From Muribaculaceae bacterium (GTDB lineage Bacteria; Bacteroidota; Bacteroidia; Bacteroidales; Muribaculaceae), in NCBI GenBank assembly GCA_016302215.1, contig JAEDNZ010000104.1, forward strand, positions 1-6,774: a DNA stretch of 6,774 nucleotides, in the 5' to 3' direction. Below the pieces are notes generated by a model, which saw only the letters and a program-made list of their open reading frames with translations, had not been told where the DNA came from and ran no database searches. A program made the translations under genes and the position numbers. Below, piece after piece: positions 5,747-6,774 of the stretch. Each line of letters begins with the position of its first letter. Position 1 is the first letter of the stretch.

Positions 5747-6724
5747 ATGCCGAAAGTATCCGTCATCGTGCCTATATTCAATGCCGAGCCTTATATCGAC
5801 CGGTGCGCATCAAGCATATTGAGTCAGACTCTCGATGACTTGGAAATACTATTCATCGATGATTGCACGCCCGACAATTCCATTGAAATCCTCCAAAATA
5901 CCATCGCAAAATTCCCCGAGCGTGCTGATGCTGTGAGAATTATCAAAATGCCGTCGAACGGCGGCTTGGCCGCCGTTCGACACAGAGGGATAATTGAGGC
6001 CTCCGGCGACTTCATTATTCATTGCGACAGCGACGATTGGGTCGATCCTAACCTTTACGAGCTGATGTACAACGAAGCCATTCGCTCCGAGGCCGACGTC
6101 GTGGTCTGCCCAATCCGCGACGAATACCAAAACAGCGGACACACTCGTCCCTCGCGCTCACTCCCTGCTTCTTGCAATGACGTCGTGTGCAATTGGTGGC
6201 GCGATAGCGTAGGTATGTTTTGCTGGAACAAAATGGTCCGTCGCCACATCTACACCACCCACGACATCAAGCCATTCTTCGGCATAAATATGTGGGAGGA
6301 CAATGGCCTGATGCTCAGAGTCTTTTACCACGCAGGGCGCCTGTCGCAAATCGATGGCGCCGTGTATCATTACAATCGTGCCAACGTCAATGCCATGACA
6401 TCCGGATATGGCCGTAAAGCCGTTGATCAAATGATTAAATGCGCTTCGCTACTCGCCGACTTCTTTGATAGCAAACCCGATGCCGCCCGGTACCGCAAGA
6501 CTGCGCTGACACTTAAATTCCTGGCCAAATTAAACCTTGTAGCTACTCGTTACGACTGGCTACGCGAATTCCATCATCTTTTCCCCGAAAGCAATGTAGC
6601 GGCCGGCTGGATCTGTCTTGATGCCTTCTCTATAAAAGGAAAACTCCGTTTTTTATTCGTAAAATACCACCTCGCATGGCTTTTTGTCACACTCTTCAAG
6701 CTCAAAGCCGCACTCAAGCTCTGA
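5747..6724 (+). CDS. GT2 family glycosyltransferase (GT-A fold), WcaA/EpsJ-like
   Basis: This 325-residue protein is a second family 2 glycosyltransferase. VSVIVPIFNAEPYIDRCASSI (4-24) is the N-terminal block, ILFIDDCTPDNS (34-45) carries D38 and D39, and SNGGLAAVRHRGIIEASGDFI (70-90) is the NGGL..(A)R..GI block. HCDSDDWVDPNLYE (92-105) has the DXD motif (D94-D96). WNKMVRR (160-166) and MWEDNGLML (182-190, with E184 and D185) are typical of capsule GT2 enzymes of about 320-340 residues. The C-terminus (about 291-325) is hydrophobic and basic and may bind the membrane. Start choice: ATG 5747 lies two bases after the previous TAA and gives the canonical MPKVSVIVPIFN; upstream starts in the frame, as far as 5642, lie inside the preceding gene. 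A perfect inverted repeat (5953-5981) falls in the NGGL block. Donor and acceptor sugars are unknown. Confidence 0.9.
   Translation: MPKVSVIVPIFNAEPYIDRCASSILSQTLDDLEILFIDDCTPDNSIEILQNTIAKFPERADAVRIIKMPSNGGLAAVRHRGIIEASGDFIIHCDSDDWVDPNLYELMYNEAIRSEADVVVCPIRDEYQNSGHTRPSRSLPASCNDVVCNWWRDSVGMFCWNKMVRRHIYTTHDIKPFFGINMWEDNGLMLRVFYHAGRLSQIDGAVYHYNRANVNAMTSGYGRKAVDQMIKCASLLADFFDSKPDAARYRKTALTLKFLAKLNLVATRYDWLREFHHLFPESNVAAGWICLDAFSIKGKLRFLFVKYHLAWLFVTLFKLKAALKL
5953..5981. repeat. Perfect 13-bp inverted repeat inside a GT2 gene
   Basis: The arms GTCGAACGGCGGC (5953-5965) and GCCGCCGTTCGAC (5969-5981) are exact reverse complements with a three-base loop (TTG). They lie about 210 bases into the coding region and encode the SNGGLAAVR motif. 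No T-run follows, so it is not a classic terminator. The stem should be very stable in RNA. Confidence 0.85.
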
Positions 6725-6746
6725 CCCCTTACCCCACCTCTCAACT
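6725..6746 (+). other. C-rich, G-free intergenic gap
   Basis: These 22 bases contain 13 C and no G, resembling the gap at 4877-4913. They hold no hairpin and no obvious promoter or ribosome-binding site. Confidence 0.3.
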
Positions 6747-6774
6747 ATGAGCTCCAAGCATCGTCATACCATCT
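6747..6774 (+). CDS. Possible start of a further gene (3' partial)
   Basis: An ATG at 6747 opens a frame that reads MSSKHRHTI to the window edge. Its spacing (22 bases after the previous stop) and strand fit a next gene in the same unit. Nine residues are too few to assign a family or to prove coding. Confidence 0.4.

Noticed and set aside
5953..5981. Intrinsic terminator
   Set aside because: The hairpin is strong, but it is inside a coding region and is not followed by a T-run.

Overview
The window is a stretch of a cell-surface polysaccharide (capsule, exopolysaccharide or O-antigen type) biosynthesis locus. All supportable genes lie on the + strand and are packed as in one transcription unit. 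The host is most likely a gut-type member of the Bacteroidota, order Bacteroidales. This rests on overall protein style (a GT4 domain with the LLSIGRY..KN.DNV signature, a GT32 protein beginning LPHTIHYCWFG, an EpsG-type polymerase), the lack of recognisable Shine-Dalgarno sequences before starts, and mixed base composition. It is an inference from family resemblance, not a database match.

Layout. 1-105: C-terminal tail of an upstream gene, ATGA-coupled to the next. 102-1408: a GT4-type glycosyltransferase split into an N-terminal part (102-812) and a C-terminal catalytic part (890-1408) by a frameshift just after a run of eight C; a conserved 27-codon motif occurs twice, in diverged form, across the break. 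1422-1979: hexapeptide-repeat O-acyltransferase. 1979-3013: integral-membrane acyltransferase-3 family protein. 3015-3776: GT32-type glycosyltransferase with a GTG start. 3773-4876: EpsG/Wzy-like polysaccharide polymerase. 4914-5744 and 5747-6724: two GT2 glycosyltransferases. 6747-6774: possible start of another gene.

How the genes fit together. Up to four glycosyltransferases (GT4, GT32, GT2, GT2) would add successive sugars to a lipid-linked repeat unit on the cytoplasmic face. The soluble hexapeptide enzyme and the membrane AT3 protein would add acetyl or other acyl groups. The EpsG-like protein would polymerise exported units. No flippase, chain-length regulator, export protein or initiating glycosyl-phosphate transferase is visible, so the locus must extend beyond the window. 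Most junctions are tight (ATGA, TAATG, or 1-2 nt gaps), which implies translational coupling. The only longer gaps before annotated starts are 37 nt (4877-4913) and 22 nt (6725-6746), both C-rich and nearly free of G.

The points most worth attention are the C8 tract and frameshift in the GT4 gene (phase-variation switch, decayed gene, or sequence error), the chimeric duplicated motif beside it with a sharp change in base composition, a 24-nt in-frame tandem repeat in the GT32 gene, and a perfect 13-bp inverted repeat inside the last GT2 gene. I saw no RNA gene, insertion sequence, CRISPR array, convincing promoter or intrinsic terminator, and nothing amounting to a clearly new system.
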